Positions 15,070 to 26,617 of a stretch of DNA of 64,000 bases are shown here, one piece after another. How positions within the stretch are numbered: position 1 is the first letter of the stretch; each line of letters opens with the position of its first letter. The stretch comes from Paraburkholderia kururiensis JCM 10599 = LMG 19447 (GTDB lineage Bacteria; Pseudomonadota; Gammaproteobacteria; Burkholderiales; Burkholderiaceae). Position numbers and translations under genes: made by a program. The notes beneath the pieces were generated by a model, which saw only the letters and a program-made list of their open reading frames with translations, ran no database searches and was not told the DNA's origin. Where the stretch lies: positions 1 to 64,000 of the forward strand of contig NZ_RJZE01000019.1 in NCBI RefSeq assembly GCF_003986935.1, in the 5' to 3' direction.

Positions 15070-15252
15070 TCAGAACTCCACCACCGCGAAGTCGCCCTTG
15101 CCCACATCGCAAAGCGGGCAGCGCCAGTCGTCGGGGATATCGGCGAAACGTGTGCCGGCCGGGATGCCTTCGTTCGGCAGCCCTTCTTCTTCGTTGTAGA
15201 TCCAGCCGCAAATCAGGCAGACCCAGCTTTTGTATTCGACAACTTCACTCAC
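15070..15252 (-). CDS. Rubredoxin
   Basis: 60 residues, the normal rubredoxin size. The single iron is held by two Cys pairs, WVCLICGWIYNEEEGLP and WRCPLCDVGKGDF, with the conserved DIPDDW between them. It is a cytoplasmic one-electron carrier whose partner is not in this window. The chosen start is GTG at 15252 (VSEVVEYKSW) with GAAGAG upstream; an ATG at 15282 would add ten unlikely residues. It is divergent from uup. Confidence 0.95.
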   Translation of the reverse strand: MSEVVEYKSWVCLICGWIYNEEEGLPNEGIPAGTRFADIPDDWRCPLCDVGKGDFAVVEF

Positions 15253-15511
15253 GGCGTACTCTTCGTTCCATTCAATGCACATTCAGTGCGATTGCCGCGA
15301 GGCGCGACCGGCTCTGTGCCTCGCCGGGCGGCGGCGAGCCGCAATCTTACCGGAATTCGTCGCGCGGGCGTCTGCCGGCCCCTCTAGGCCGGTTCTCACG
15401 TTGTAGCAGTCGCGAGCGCCGCGTTCGCTGCCCATCCGGCCAGGCTGTCGCGGCTGCGCCGCCCGGTACAATGAGCGATTCCGGTCCAACGCAGCTTTTT
15501 CGGTCTCTTCC

Positions 15512-17437
15512 ATGTCGCTTTACACCATCACCGGCGCGCAGCTCGCGTTCGGCCACGTTGCGCTGCTCGACCACGCGGACTTTTCGCTGGAGGCGGGCGA
15601 GCGCGTCGGCCTGATCGGCCGCAACGGCGCAGGCAAGTCGTCGCTCCTCAAGATCGTTGCGGACCTCACGAAGCCCGACGACGGCCTCGTCACGCGCCAG
15701 CAGAACCTCACGACGGTCTACGTGCCCCAGGAGCCCGAGTTCGACGCCGAAGCCACGGTGTTCGACACCGTGGCTTCGGGCCTCGCCTACGCGCAGCAAC
15801 TGCTGGACGAGTACGACACGGTTGCACACCGCCTTGCAGAGACGCCCGAAGGCGCGGAGCACCACGCGCTGCTTGCGCGCATGAACGTGTTGCAATCGTC
15901 GGTGGATGCCGCGGATGCCTGGAACTGGCGCACCCGCGTGTCCACCACGCTCGCGCAGATCGGTCTTGACGGCGAGGCGCGCGTGGGCGCGCTCTCGGGT
16001 GGCATGCAAAAGCGGGTGGCGCTGGCGCGCGCGCTGGTCGTGCAGCCTGACATCCTCCTGCTCGACGAACCGACCAATCACCTCGACTTCGACGGCATCC
16101 GCTGGCTCGAAGAGCTGTTGCTCTCCCAGCGCGCAAGCCTCTTCTTCATCACGCACGACCGCGCGTTCCTCGACCGTGTGGCGACGCGCATCGTCGAGCT
16201 GGACCGTGGCCGGCTGCTCTCGTATCCCGGCAACTTCTCCGCTTATCAGGAGCGCAAGGCGCAGCAGCTCGAAGTGGAGCGGATCGAAAACGCGAAGTTC
16301 GACAAACTGCTCGCCCAGGAAGAAGTGTGGATCCGCAAGGGCGTGGAGGCGCGCCGCACGCGCAGCGTGGGGCGCATTGCGCGGCTCGTGCAGATGCGTC
16401 GCGAGCGCGAGGAACGCCGCAACGTGCAGGGCAACGTGAAGCTCGATGTCGCGCAGGGCGAGAAGTCGGGCAAGATCGTCGCGGAACTGACGGACGTGAC
16501 GAAGCGCTACGGCAGCCGCACCGTGGTCGACCGTTTCTCGGCCACGGTCATGCGCGGCGACAAGATCGGCTTCGTCGGCCCGAACGGCGCGGGCAAGACC
16601 ACGCTGCTCAAGCTGATTCTCGGGGAGATCGAGCCGGACGAAGGCCAGGTGCGCGTCGGCACCAATCTGCAGGTCGCGTATTTCGACCAGATGCGCGCGC
16701 AGCTCGACATGGAAAAGACGCTCGCCGACACCATCAGCCCCGGCAGCGACTGGGTCGAGATCAATGGCGCGCGAAAGCACGTCATGAGCTACCTCGGTGA
16801 CTTCCTGTTCGCGCCGGAGCGCGCCCGTTCGCCCGTGAAGTCGCTCTCCGGCGGCGAGCGCAATCGTCTGTTGCTCGCGCGCCTGTTCGCGCGGCCTGCG
16901 AACGTGCTGGTGCTCGACGAACCCACCAACGACCTCGATATTCCCACGCTCGAACTGCTCGAAGAGCTGCTCACCGATTACGACGGCACCGTGCTGCTCG
17001 TGAGCCACGATCGCGCGTTCCTGGACAACGTGGTGACCTCCGTGATCGCGGCGGAGGGCGAAGGCCGCTGGCGCGAGTATGTGGGCGGCTTTACGGACTG
17101 GCAGGTCCAGCGCGATCGCGCTGAACAGCTGCGCGAGGCCCAGGCGCCGCGCGAGAGCGCGAAGGAAGCGCCGAACAAGGAGAGTGCGGCGGCGCGCAGT
17201 GCGCCGCGCGCCGTCAAGCTGTCGTTCAAGGAGCAGCGCGAACTCGACGCGCTGCCGGAGCGCATCGCGTCGTTGGAAGCCGAGCAGAAGACCATCGCGG
17301 CGCAACTCGAAGACGGCTCGATCTTCGCGAAAGACGCTGCCGAGGGCACACGTCTTACCGAACGCTATGGGGCGATCGAAGAGGAACTGCTGATTGCGCT
17401 CGAGCGCTGGGAAGAGCTGGAGAGCAAGCGCAAGTGA
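15512..17437 (+). CDS. uup: ABC-F ATPase Uup
   Basis: 641 residues with two ABC domains and a C-terminal coiled coil, the Uup layout. Walker A motifs are GRNGAGKSS and GPNGAGKTT; signatures are LSGGMQKRVALARAL and LSGGERNRLLLARLF; Walker B regions are ILLLDEPTNHLD and VLVLDEPTNDLD. An ABC-F linker rich in Arg and Glu (about 250-310) lies between them, and the C-terminal coiled coil (about 560-641) binds DNA in E. coli Uup. No membrane segments. ABC-F proteins act on ribosomes or, for Uup, also limit deletions at tandem repeats. Confidence 0.94.
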   Translation: MSLYTITGAQLAFGHVALLDHADFSLEAGERVGLIGRNGAGKSSLLKIVADLTKPDDGLVTRQQNLTTVYVPQEPEFDAEATVFDTVASGLAYAQQLLDEYDTVAHRLAETPEGAEHHALLARMNVLQSSVDAADAWNWRTRVSTTLAQIGLDGEARVGALSGGMQKRVALARALVVQPDILLLDEPTNHLDFDGIRWLEELLLSQRASLFFITHDRAFLDRVATRIVELDRGRLLSYPGNFSAYQERKAQQLEVERIENAKFDKLLAQEEVWIRKGVEARRTRSVGRIARLVQMRREREERRNVQGNVKLDVAQGEKSGKIVAELTDVTKRYGSRTVVDRFSATVMRGDKIGFVGPNGAGKTTLLKLILGEIEPDEGQVRVGTNLQVAYFDQMRAQLDMEKTLADTISPGSDWVEINGARKHVMSYLGDFLFAPERARSPVKSLSGGERNRLLLARLFARPANVLVLDEPTNDLDIPTLELLEELLTDYDGTVLLVSHDRAFLDNVVTSVIAAEGEGRWREYVGGFTDWQVQRDRAEQLREAQAPRESAKEAPNKESAAARSAPRAVKLSFKEQRELDALPERIASLEAEQKTIAAQLEDGSIFAKDAAEGTRLTERYGAIEEELLIALERWEELESKRK

Positions 17438-17490
17438 GCGCAAGTGTCGAGCACGGGCGAGAGCAGGCCGCACGTGCAGCGCGTTGTAAA

Positions 17491-17518
17491 TTGCCGCCCA
17501 GGGCGAAATCAGTAAAAT
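17491..17518 (+). promoter_or_regulatory. Sigma-70 promoter candidate for parE-parC
   Basis: TTGCCG (17491-17496) and TAAAAT (17513-17518) are separated by 16 bases. The match is good for a GC-rich genome. It lies about 245 bases before the parE start codon, leaving a long leader. Confidence 0.45.
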
Positions 17519-17699
17519 ACCCCGCGAACCCGCCAGCCGGCGGGCCTGCGCCGTGCCCGGCACCTGTCGCGAACGCCTTGGCAGGCGCGCCATGCGGCAT
17601 GGCAAGCCGAATGAGGCGGTAAACCGCAGGTCCGCCCGCGTAGCGAGCAACCCAATCCAGCCCGTTGTTTCGTATCGGATATTTTGAAAACTCAACGCC

Positions 17700-17734
17700 T
17701 TGTCCACGCAGATGTCCACAGAACATGTGGACAA
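17700..17734. promoter_or_regulatory. Cluster of TTGTCCACA-like sites just upstream of parE
   Basis: TTGTCCACG (17700-17708), TGTCCACA (17713-17720) and the inverse TGTGGACAA (17726-17734) form a direct plus inverted repeat array 30 bases before the parE ATG. TTGTCCACA differs by one base from the DnaA box TTATCCACA. It could be a DnaA-responsive site or an operator for another factor. Confidence 0.5.
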
Positions 17735-17764
17735 CCACGATGAACGGACGGACCCAAATCCACC

Positions 17765-19750
<1,986 letters not shown>

Positions 19751-19818
19751 GCGCGGCGCGCGTGCACGTGTGAGACCCGCGCACCACGCAGGACAGGACC
19801 AGAACACGGATTGATTCA

Positions 19819-22149
19819 ATGGACCAACAGGACGATCTTTTCACCGAGCCGGCCGCCCCCGCGGGCGAGTTCCTGACGCTCGGCCACTACGCGGAGCGCG
19901 CGTATCTCGACTACGCCGTGAGCGTGGTGAAGGGCCGCGCGTTGCCCGACGTCTGCGACGGCCAGAAGCCGGTGCAGCGCCGCATCCTGTTCGCGATGAA
20001 CGAGATGGGGCTGGGCGACAACGCCAAGCCCGTGAAGTCGGCGCGCGTGGTGGGCGACGTGCTCGGCAAGTACCACCCGCACGGCGACCAGTCCGCCTAC
20101 GACGCGCTCGTGCGTCTCGCGCAGGACTTTTCGATGCGCTATCCGCTCATCGACGGCCAGGGCAACTTCGGCTCGCGCGACGGCGACGGTGCGGCGGCCA
20201 TGCGCTACACCGAGGCACGGCTCACGCCCATTGCGAAGCTCCTGCTCGACGAAATCGATCAGGGCACCGTCGACTTCATGCCGAACTACGACGGCTCCTT
20301 CCAGGAACCGAAGACGCTGCCCGCGCGTCTGCCGATGCTGCTCCTGAACGGCGCATCGGGCATCGCGGTGGGTCTTGCGACCGAGATCCCTTCGCACAAC
20401 CTGCGCGAAGTCGCCGCGGCGGCCGTGGCGATGATCCGCAATCCGAAGATCTCGCACGCGGAACTGATGGAGAAGGTGCCCGGACCCGACTTCCCGGGCG
20501 GAGGCCAGATCATTTCGAGCGAAGCCGAGATTGCCGCCGCGTACGAAACGGGCCGCGGCAGCCTCAAGGTGCGCGCGCGCTGGAAGATCGAAGACATGGC
20601 GCGCGGCCAGTGGCAGCTCGTCATTACCGAGCTGCCGCCGAACACCTCGGGCCAGAAGGTGCTCGAGGAAATCGAGGAGCTCACCAACCCGAAGATCAAG
20701 CTCGGCAAGAAGTCGCTCACGCCCGAGCAGTTGCAGGTCAAGCAGTCCATGCTCGCCTTGCTCGACACCGTGCGCGACGAGTCGGGCAAAGACGCGCCCG
20801 TGCGGCTCGTGTTCGAGCCGAAGTCGAGCCGCATCGACCAGACCGAATTCGTGAACTCGCTGCTCGCGCATACGAGCCTCGAATCGAACGCCACGCTGAA
20901 CCTCGTGATGATCGGCGGGGACGGCCGGCCGCGGCAGAAAGGCATCAGCGAAATCCTCGCGGAGTGGGTCGGCTTCCGCTTTGCCACCGTCACGCGGCGC
21001 AGCCAGCATCGGCTCGCGAAGGTGAACGATCGCATCCATATCCTCGAAGGGCGGATGATCGTTTTCCTGAACATCGACGAGGTGATCCGCATCATTCGCG
21101 AGTCGGACGAACCGAAGGCCGCGCTGATGTCCGCGTTTGGCCTCTCCGAGCGCCAGGCCGACGACATTCTCGAAATCCGGCTGCGCCAGTTGGCCCGGCT
21201 CGAGAAGATCAAGATCGAGAAGGAGCTCGAAGAACTGCGCGACGAGAAGGCGAAGCTCGAAGAACTGCTCGCGAACGAGTCGTCGATGAAGCGGCTCATC
21301 GTGAAGGAAATCGAAGCCGACGCGAAGCAATACGGCGACGAGCGCCGCACGCTGATCCAGCAGGAAAAGCGCGCCACGTTCGAAGCACGCGTGGTGGACG
21401 AGCCCGTCACGGTGGTGGTGTCGCAGCGCGGCTGGGTGCGCGCGTTGAAGGGCCACGGGCTCGATCCGGCCGGCTTCTCGTTCAAGGCCGGCGACGGCCT
21501 CTACGCGGCGTTCCAGTGCCGCACGCCGGACACGCTCATCGCGTGGGGCAGCAACGGGCGCGTCTATTCGGTGGCCGTGGCGCTGCTGCCGGGCGGACGC
21601 GGCGACGGCGTGCCGGTGACGTCGCTGATCGAACTCGAATCGGGCTCGCATCTGATGCATTACTTCGCGGCGCCCGCCGACCAGGCGCTGCTGCTCGCGT
21701 CGAGCAACGGCTTCGGCTTCATCGCGAAGGTGGGCGACATGGTGAGCCGTGTGAAGGCGGGCAAGTCGTTCATGACCATCGACGAAGGCGCGATGCCGCT
21801 CGCGCCCATGCCGATGTTCCCGGGCGTGACCCAGGTGGCGTGTCTTTCGGGCGGCGGCCGGCTGCTGGTGTTCGGCCTCGACGAGATGAAGACGCTCTCG
21901 GGCGGCGGCCGTGGCGTGACGCTGATGGCGCTCGATCCGCAAGAGACGCTGACCCAGGCGCTCGCAATCGGTAAGGCGGGCGTCGTGCTCATGGGCACGG
22001 GCCGTGGCGGCAAGGTCGCCGAAGAGACGCTGGCAGGCGCGGCGCTCGCCCCGCACGTCGGCAAGCGCGCACGCAAGGGCCGCGCGCCGGAGACGCGGCT
22101 CAAGGTGAGCGGCCTGCGGCCTGCGTTGCCCGCGGGCGCAGGAAACTGA
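19819..22149 (+). CDS. parC: DNA topoisomerase IV subunit A
   Basis: 776 residues. Catalytic Tyr130 is in AAAMRYTEARL. The quinolone-determining region reads GKYHPHGDQSAYDALVRL, with Gln91 at the place of E. coli Ser80 and Asp95 at the place of Glu84. A central coiled coil (KIKIEKELEELRDEKAKLEE) is followed by a C-terminal beta-pinwheel domain with repeated GRG-type blades (GGRGDGVPV, GGRGVTLM). It forms the DNA cleavage part of topoisomerase IV with ParE. Pairing with parE and lack of the full GyrA-box support ParC rather than GyrA. Confidence 0.97.
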   Translation: MDQQDDLFTEPAAPAGEFLTLGHYAERAYLDYAVSVVKGRALPDVCDGQKPVQRRILFAMNEMGLGDNAKPVKSARVVGDVLGKYHPHGDQSAYDALVRLAQDFSMRYPLIDGQGNFGSRDGDGAAAMRYTEARLTPIAKLLLDEIDQGTVDFMPNYDGSFQEPKTLPARLPMLLLNGASGIAVGLATEIPSHNLREVAAAAVAMIRNPKISHAELMEKVPGPDFPGGGQIISSEAEIAAAYETGRGSLKVRARWKIEDMARGQWQLVITELPPNTSGQKVLEEIEELTNPKIKLGKKSLTPEQLQVKQSMLALLDTVRDESGKDAPVRLVFEPKSSRIDQTEFVNSLLAHTSLESNATLNLVMIGGDGRPRQKGISEILAEWVGFRFATVTRRSQHRLAKVNDRIHILEGRMIVFLNIDEVIRIIRESDEPKAALMSAFGLSERQADDILEIRLRQLARLEKIKIEKELEELRDEKAKLEELLANESSMKRLIVKEIEADAKQYGDERRTLIQQEKRATFEARVVDEPVTVVVSQRGWVRALKGHGLDPAGFSFKAGDGLYAAFQCRTPDTLIAWGSNGRVYSVAVALLPGGRGDGVPVTSLIELESGSHLMHYFAAPADQALLLASSNGFGFIAKVGDMVSRVKAGKSFMTIDEGAMPLAPMPMFPGVTQVACLSGGGRLLVFGLDEMKTLSGGGRGVTLMALDPQETLTQALAIGKAGVVLMGTGRGGKVAEETLAGAALAPHVGKRARKGRAPETRLKVSGLRPALPAGAGN

Positions 22150-22285
22150 GCGATGCATTCTGCGCGGCGCGGTGCAGTGCCGCCGTGCAGCGCCTTCGAT
22201 TGCATCGATGCCCTGAACTGCGCCGCGCGGGAATGGTCGAAAGCTGGCCTGCGCGGCGGTTCTATATCACGAGAGGAAGACACAT

Positions 22286-22744
22286 ATGGGCAAGGCGATC
22301 GACATCGCGCTCTTTTTGCATTTGCTGGCCGTCGCCGTCTGGGTGGGCGGCATGGTATTCGCGAGTTTCTGCCTGCGCCCCGCGCTCGAAGACCTGTCGC
22401 CGCAGCTGCGTCTGCCGCTCGTCGCTTCGGTGTTCGGGCGCTTCTTCAACTGGGTGGCGGGCTCGGTGCTCGTGATTCTCGGCACCGGCGGCTTTCTGCT
22501 CGTCAAGTTCGGCGGCGGCCAGGCGTCGTGGCCCATGCATGCCATGGCCGGCATCGGCGTCGTGATGATGCTGATCTTCGGGCACATCCGTTTTGCCGTA
22601 TTCCCTCGTATTCAACGCGCCGTACAGGCGCAGAAGTGGCCTGACGGCGCGCGCGCCGTGGCCACCATGCGCCAGCTCGTAATCATCAACATCGTGCTGG
22701 GCGTGGTGACGGTGGGGATGGCGGTGCTGGGGCGAGGCTTCTAA
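22286..22744 (+). CDS. CopD-family small membrane protein
   Basis: 152 residues with four membrane segments (about 5-24, 50-72, 82-102 and 126-147). The HLLAVAVWVGGMVFASF start with a conserved His and the later HAMAGIGVVMMLIFGHIRF fit the CopD-like/DUF2269 group of integral membrane proteins. CopD proteins are linked to copper import, but small stand-alone members such as this are not characterised and may bind haem through the conserved His residues. It follows parC by 136 bases and may be read from the same transcript. Confidence 0.75.
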   Translation: MGKAIDIALFLHLLAVAVWVGGMVFASFCLRPALEDLSPQLRLPLVASVFGRFFNWVAGSVLVILGTGGFLLVKFGGGQASWPMHAMAGIGVVMMLIFGHIRFAVFPRIQRAVQAQKWPDGARAVATMRQLVIINIVLGVVTVGMAVLGRGF

Positions 22745-22819
22745 TCCTTCCGCAAGGCGTTTCCTGGAGGCGCATTTCATGCGGCTCTTCTCATGCGCCT
22801 CATCTCATGTCGCATGCCG

Positions 22820-24046
22820 TCACAGCACGTGTGCGTAGAAGAGCCACAAGCCGCACGCCACGGCAACGGTGCCGTACACCAGATAGACCGGCAGCTTGAG
22901 CCGCGCGAAACACACGCATGAGAACGCGGCGGTGACGAGGTAGGCAGGCTGCATCGGCACATGGCGGGCAATGCGCAGCACGGCCACAGCGAGAAATGCC
23001 GTGGTGGCGGCGCGCAGAAGGCGCAGTCCGTGCTCGAAGCGGGCGTTGGTTTTCAGCTGGAGCAGGTGGCGCCGTGCGAGCACGACAAGACATCCCGACG
23101 GCACAAAGAGCGCGAGTGTGGCGATCAATGCGCCGGGCCAGCCATCCACGAGGTAGCCGAAGAACGGCACGACGTTGAGCAGCGGTCCCGGCGACAACGG
23201 CGAGAGCGAGAACGCGAGCGTGAAGTCGCTGTCGGAGATGCCCACGCCGGGCGTGACGAACAAGGTCTTCAACACGGGCAGCGCCGAAAAACCGCCGCCG
23301 AACAGCGTCATGCCGGCGCCCGCGAGCCGCGGCCACAGCAGCGCGAGTTCGAAGCGATGCGGCAACGGCACGGCAAACACGACGATCAACACGGCGAGCC
23401 CGGCAATCAACTGCCAGTCGCCGCGCGTCACGGCGAACTTCAAACGCGACTGGCGTTCGGGACTCGCCAGCCAGCCTGCGCCGAAAGACGCACAGAGAAT
23501 CACCACGTAGGCGGCCGCTGCATGGGCGTAGGCGAGTGCCACGGTGGCCGCGAGCATTGCCGCCCATTCGAGCCGGCCGCGCACCAGCGCGCGCGTCTGC
23601 TTGTACCAGGTCACGAGAATCAGCGACGCCAGCACCACGCTGAAGTGATTGATGAGCGTGGGCGACACGATCGCCTGCATCGCCGGTGTCTGGTAGAAGG
23701 TCGCGAAGAGCGTCATCAACAGGAAGAAGGGCAGCACGCTGGCTACGCCGGCGACCCAGGCGCCTGCACTGCCGCGCAACGCGTGGCCCAACTGCACGGC
23801 GACGTTGCAGCCCACCGGGCCCGGCACCATCCACGCGAGCGCGATGAGGTCCGAGAACGCCACGCGCGAAAGCCGGCCCTCGCGCTCCACGTAGTGATGC
23901 TCGAGCTGGGCCATCAACGCAAGCCCGCCCCACGACATTGCCGAAAGCACGAACACCACGCGAAACAGCGCCCAAAGCGGTTCCTGCCGATGCTCGGCGG
24001 CTCCCGTGCTCACGGTAGTGTCGACAGTCTGGCTTGTGGTTGGCAT
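22820..24046 (-). CDS. ChrA-family chromate transporter
   Basis: 408 residues with two homologous membrane halves, as in full-length ChrA. The diagnostic motifs are MVPGPVGCNVAVQLGHALRG in the first half, FGGGFSALPVLKTLFV in the middle and LSPLSPGPLLNVVPFFGY in the second half. Members export chromate from the cytoplasm, though many chromosomal copies have an untested substrate. No chrB or chrR neighbour is present, so a chromate-resistance role is less sure. It is convergent with the CopD-like gene and follows the GGDEF-EAL gene on the same strand. Confidence 0.88.
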   Translation of the reverse strand: MPTTSQTVDTTVSTGAAEHRQEPLWALFRVVFVLSAMSWGGLALMAQLEHHYVEREGRLSRVAFSDLIALAWMVPGPVGCNVAVQLGHALRGSAGAWVAGVASVLPFFLLMTLFATFYQTPAMQAIVSPTLINHFSVVLASLILVTWYKQTRALVRGRLEWAAMLAATVALAYAHAAAAYVVILCASFGAGWLASPERQSRLKFAVTRGDWQLIAGLAVLIVVFAVPLPHRFELALLWPRLAGAGMTLFGGGFSALPVLKTLFVTPGVGISDSDFTLAFSLSPLSPGPLLNVVPFFGYLVDGWPGALIATLALFVPSGCLVVLARRHLLQLKTNARFEHGLRLLRAATTAFLAVAVLRIARHVPMQPAYLVTAAFSCVCFARLKLPVYLVYGTVAVACGLWLFYAHVL

Positions 24047-24256
24047 GGCTGCGGCGCGCTGGTGTTGCGCGCGCCCCTCGTTCGGCCGGACGGTTGTTGC
24101 TGCCTTGCACCGTCAGGCCAGACGGCGCAGGTCAAAGGGTATCGGTTGCGTGTGTTGTCGTTATTGACGGCTATCGGTGTACGTGGTGTTGCCGAGCGGG
24201 CGAAAAACCGGCAACGCCGCGCGGCGATACCCAGCCGCTCGGCCCCTTCAGCCCAC

Positions 24257-26617
24257 TCAGCCCGCGCTGGACGCGTCGCTCACGTCGACGTGACCTTCGT
24301 GCGCAATCGGATGCCGTTCGGTGCCGCAAACGCCGAAGCGTTCGAGCAGTGCGGGAATGCCGTCTGCGGGCACGGGTTTCGAGAACAGGAAACCTTGCGC
24401 TTCGATCTGGCCGAGTTGCGCGAGCCAGGCAATCTGCTCCTCGGTTTCCGTGCCTTCCACCACGACCGTGAGGCCGAGCGAGCGGGCGAGATTCACGATG
24501 GCGCTCACCATCACGCAGACGCTGCGGTCGCCCGGAATGGCCTGCACGAAGGTGCGGTCCACCTTCAACGTGTCCACCGAAAAACGGTTCAGGTAGGAGA
24601 GCGACGAGTAGCCGGTGCCGAAGTCGTCCAGCGCGATGCGCACGCCGAGGCGCTTCAACGCGAAGATCTTTTCGGACACGAGTTCGGGGTACTCCATCAT
24701 CGCCGTCTCGGTAATTTCGAGTTCGAGGCGCCGCGCGGAAATGCCCGTTTCTTCGACGGCCTGCGACACCGTTTCATAAAGGTCGCCACGCCAGAACTGC
24801 ACCGCCGAGATGTTCACCGCGAGCGAGAGCGTTTCGTACCCTTGCTGCTGCCACTCGGCGAGCTGACGGCACGCGGTCTGAATCACGAAGTCGCCGATCG
24901 GCACGATGAGACCCGTGGATTCCGCAACCGGAATGAATTCGTTGGCCGGAATGAGCCCGTATTGCGGATGGTTCCAGCGCACGAGTGCCTCGAAGCCCGT
25001 AATGCAGCGCTGCGCGAGGTCGATCTTCGGCTGGTAGGCGAGAAAGAGCTGCCCTTCGGCCAGCGCGACGCGCAACTGCTGCTCCCACTTCATCAGGTGA
25101 TCTGCACGATGCGAAAGCTGCGGCGAGTAGAACTGGTAGCAGTTCTTGCCGGCGTCTTTCGCGCTGTACATCGCGAGGTCCGCTTTCTTGAGCAGGTCGA
25201 TTTCGCTTTCGTGCGCCACCGAATAGAGCGCGATGCCGATGCTCGCGTGCAGGACGAACGAACTGCCGCGCACCTCGAAGGGCTTCGAAAACACGCCGGC
25301 AATCGCGCCGGCCAGATCGACGGCGCGCTTCTCGACGTTGTCGCCTTTCACCACCACCACGAACTCGTCGCCGCCGATGCGCGAGAGCGTACCCACGTCG
25401 CCCACGGCCACGGCGAGGCGCGTCGCCGTCATCTGTAGCACGATGTCGCCCGCGTTGTGGCCGAGCGTGTCGTTCACTGCCTTGAAGTCGTCGAGGTCGA
25501 TGAAGAGGATCGCTAGGTGCCCCAGGTTCGCTGGCAGCGCCACGTCGTGACGCAGGTTCTGCAGCGTGGCGTAGCGGTTGCGCAGGCCCGTGAGCAGGTC
25601 GTATTCGACGAGATGCGTCATCTCGCGCTCGCGCCCCAGCAGCTTGCCGATCAGACCCGTGGCCACCGCGAAGAACGACAGCATGGCGAGCGAGATGAAC
25701 GTCGCCATCAGCAGGTACACGTTGCGCGTGTGGTTGTAGTCCGCGAACTCCTCGGCCTGCGAAAGGCCCACCAGCACGCCGAGCGGATAGCCGTCGATAT
25801 GCCGGTACGAGACGATGCGCGTCACGTGATCGATCGGGTCGACGTAGGTGCCCGAGACGTGCTCCGAAGTCGGATAGATGCCGCTTGCCGTGAAGGCGCC
25901 CATCGCCCGCTCGGCGCTGCCGGTGCGGCGCGCAAGCACGGTGCCGTTGTCCGAGATCACCGCGATCACGCCGTCGCGGCCAATGGCGGCGTTGTTGTAG
26001 AAGTCGCTCGTGAAGTAGCTCGGGTCTTCGGACACCACCACCACGCCCGCGAACGAGCCGTCGGTATGGTTGAGCCGGCGCGTCATCTGCAAGGTCCAGT
26101 GGCCCGACACGCGGCCCAGCACCGGCTTGCTGATGAAGAGCTGGTCGTCGTTCTCGTGCTCGTGCACGCGGAAGTGTTCGCGGTCGGAGAGGTCGATGTG
26201 CTTCGCGTTCGGGTCGGCGGTATTGGCCACGAGCTTGCCGTGCTCGTCGATCAGGGAAACCTGGATCAGCGTGTCGCTCTGCACCACGCCTTTTTCCACC
26301 GTGCTGGACAGATCGAAACGGTCCGGCGATTTCTCGAACTCGAACTTGACGAAGCGCGTGATCTGGTCGACCTGGTGAATCGCCTTCACCGTGTGCTGCT
26401 CGAGCGCCGACGACAGAATGGCCGCCGACGCCATGGCCTCCCGATAAGCGGAGTCTTTTTCCACCGAGAGCCGCGCGAAGATCACCGCCCACAGCAACAC
26501 GAGAATCAGGACGCCAAGCGCGGGAATGACAAGCAGCGCCCGCCGGCGTGACAAGGCGGAGGCCGGGTCACGCCAGGACAGGGCGTCGCGCGTCGCGGGG
26601 AACCGAAGAGGATTCAT
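24257..26617 (-). CDS. Membrane GGDEF-EAL cyclic-di-GMP protein with periplasmic sensor
   Basis: 786 residues: TM1 (about 27-48), a periplasmic dCACHE-like sensor (50-300), TM2 (about 305-327), a GGDEF domain (343-500) and an EAL domain (515-760). The active site RIGGDEFVVV is intact, and the EAL domain keeps FEALVRW, NISAVQF, ELEITETAMM, DDFGTGYSSLSYL and KVDRTFV, so both cyclase and phosphodiesterase activities are possible; in tandem proteins one often only regulates. The signal is not known. No adjacent partner gene is evident. Confidence 0.95.
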   Translation of the reverse strand: MNPLRFPATRDALSWRDPASALSRRRALLVIPALGVLILVLLWAVIFARLSVEKDSAYREAMASAAILSSALEQHTVKAIHQVDQITRFVKFEFEKSPDRFDLSSTVEKGVVQSDTLIQVSLIDEHGKLVANTADPNAKHIDLSDREHFRVHEHENDDQLFISKPVLGRVSGHWTLQMTRRLNHTDGSFAGVVVVSEDPSYFTSDFYNNAAIGRDGVIAVISDNGTVLARRTGSAERAMGAFTASGIYPTSEHVSGTYVDPIDHVTRIVSYRHIDGYPLGVLVGLSQAEEFADYNHTRNVYLLMATFISLAMLSFFAVATGLIGKLLGREREMTHLVEYDLLTGLRNRYATLQNLRHDVALPANLGHLAILFIDLDDFKAVNDTLGHNAGDIVLQMTATRLAVAVGDVGTLSRIGGDEFVVVVKGDNVEKRAVDLAGAIAGVFSKPFEVRGSSFVLHASIGIALYSVAHESEIDLLKKADLAMYSAKDAGKNCYQFYSPQLSHRADHLMKWEQQLRVALAEGQLFLAYQPKIDLAQRCITGFEALVRWNHPQYGLIPANEFIPVAESTGLIVPIGDFVIQTACRQLAEWQQQGYETLSLAVNISAVQFWRGDLYETVSQAVEETGISARRLELEITETAMMEYPELVSEKIFALKRLGVRIALDDFGTGYSSLSYLNRFSVDTLKVDRTFVQAIPGDRSVCVMVSAIVNLARSLGLTVVVEGTETEEQIAWLAQLGQIEAQGFLFSKPVPADGIPALLERFGVCGTERHPIAHEGHVDVSDASSAG

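Larger units (their letters stand above)
17438..17764. other. Regulatory region upstream of parE
   Basis: 327 bases without a credible gene. It contains a sigma-70 promoter match at 17491-17518 and a cluster of DnaA-box-like or operator-like sites at 17700-17734, both described separately. Confidence 0.6.

Noticed and set aside
15347..17734. A 795-codon open frame antisense to uup
   Set aside because: Arg/Ala/Leu-rich sequence with no motif, caused by high GC in the third codon position of uup.
22820..24046. Chromate resistance island
   Set aside because: Only a ChrA-family gene is present, without chrB/chrR, resolvase or transposase.
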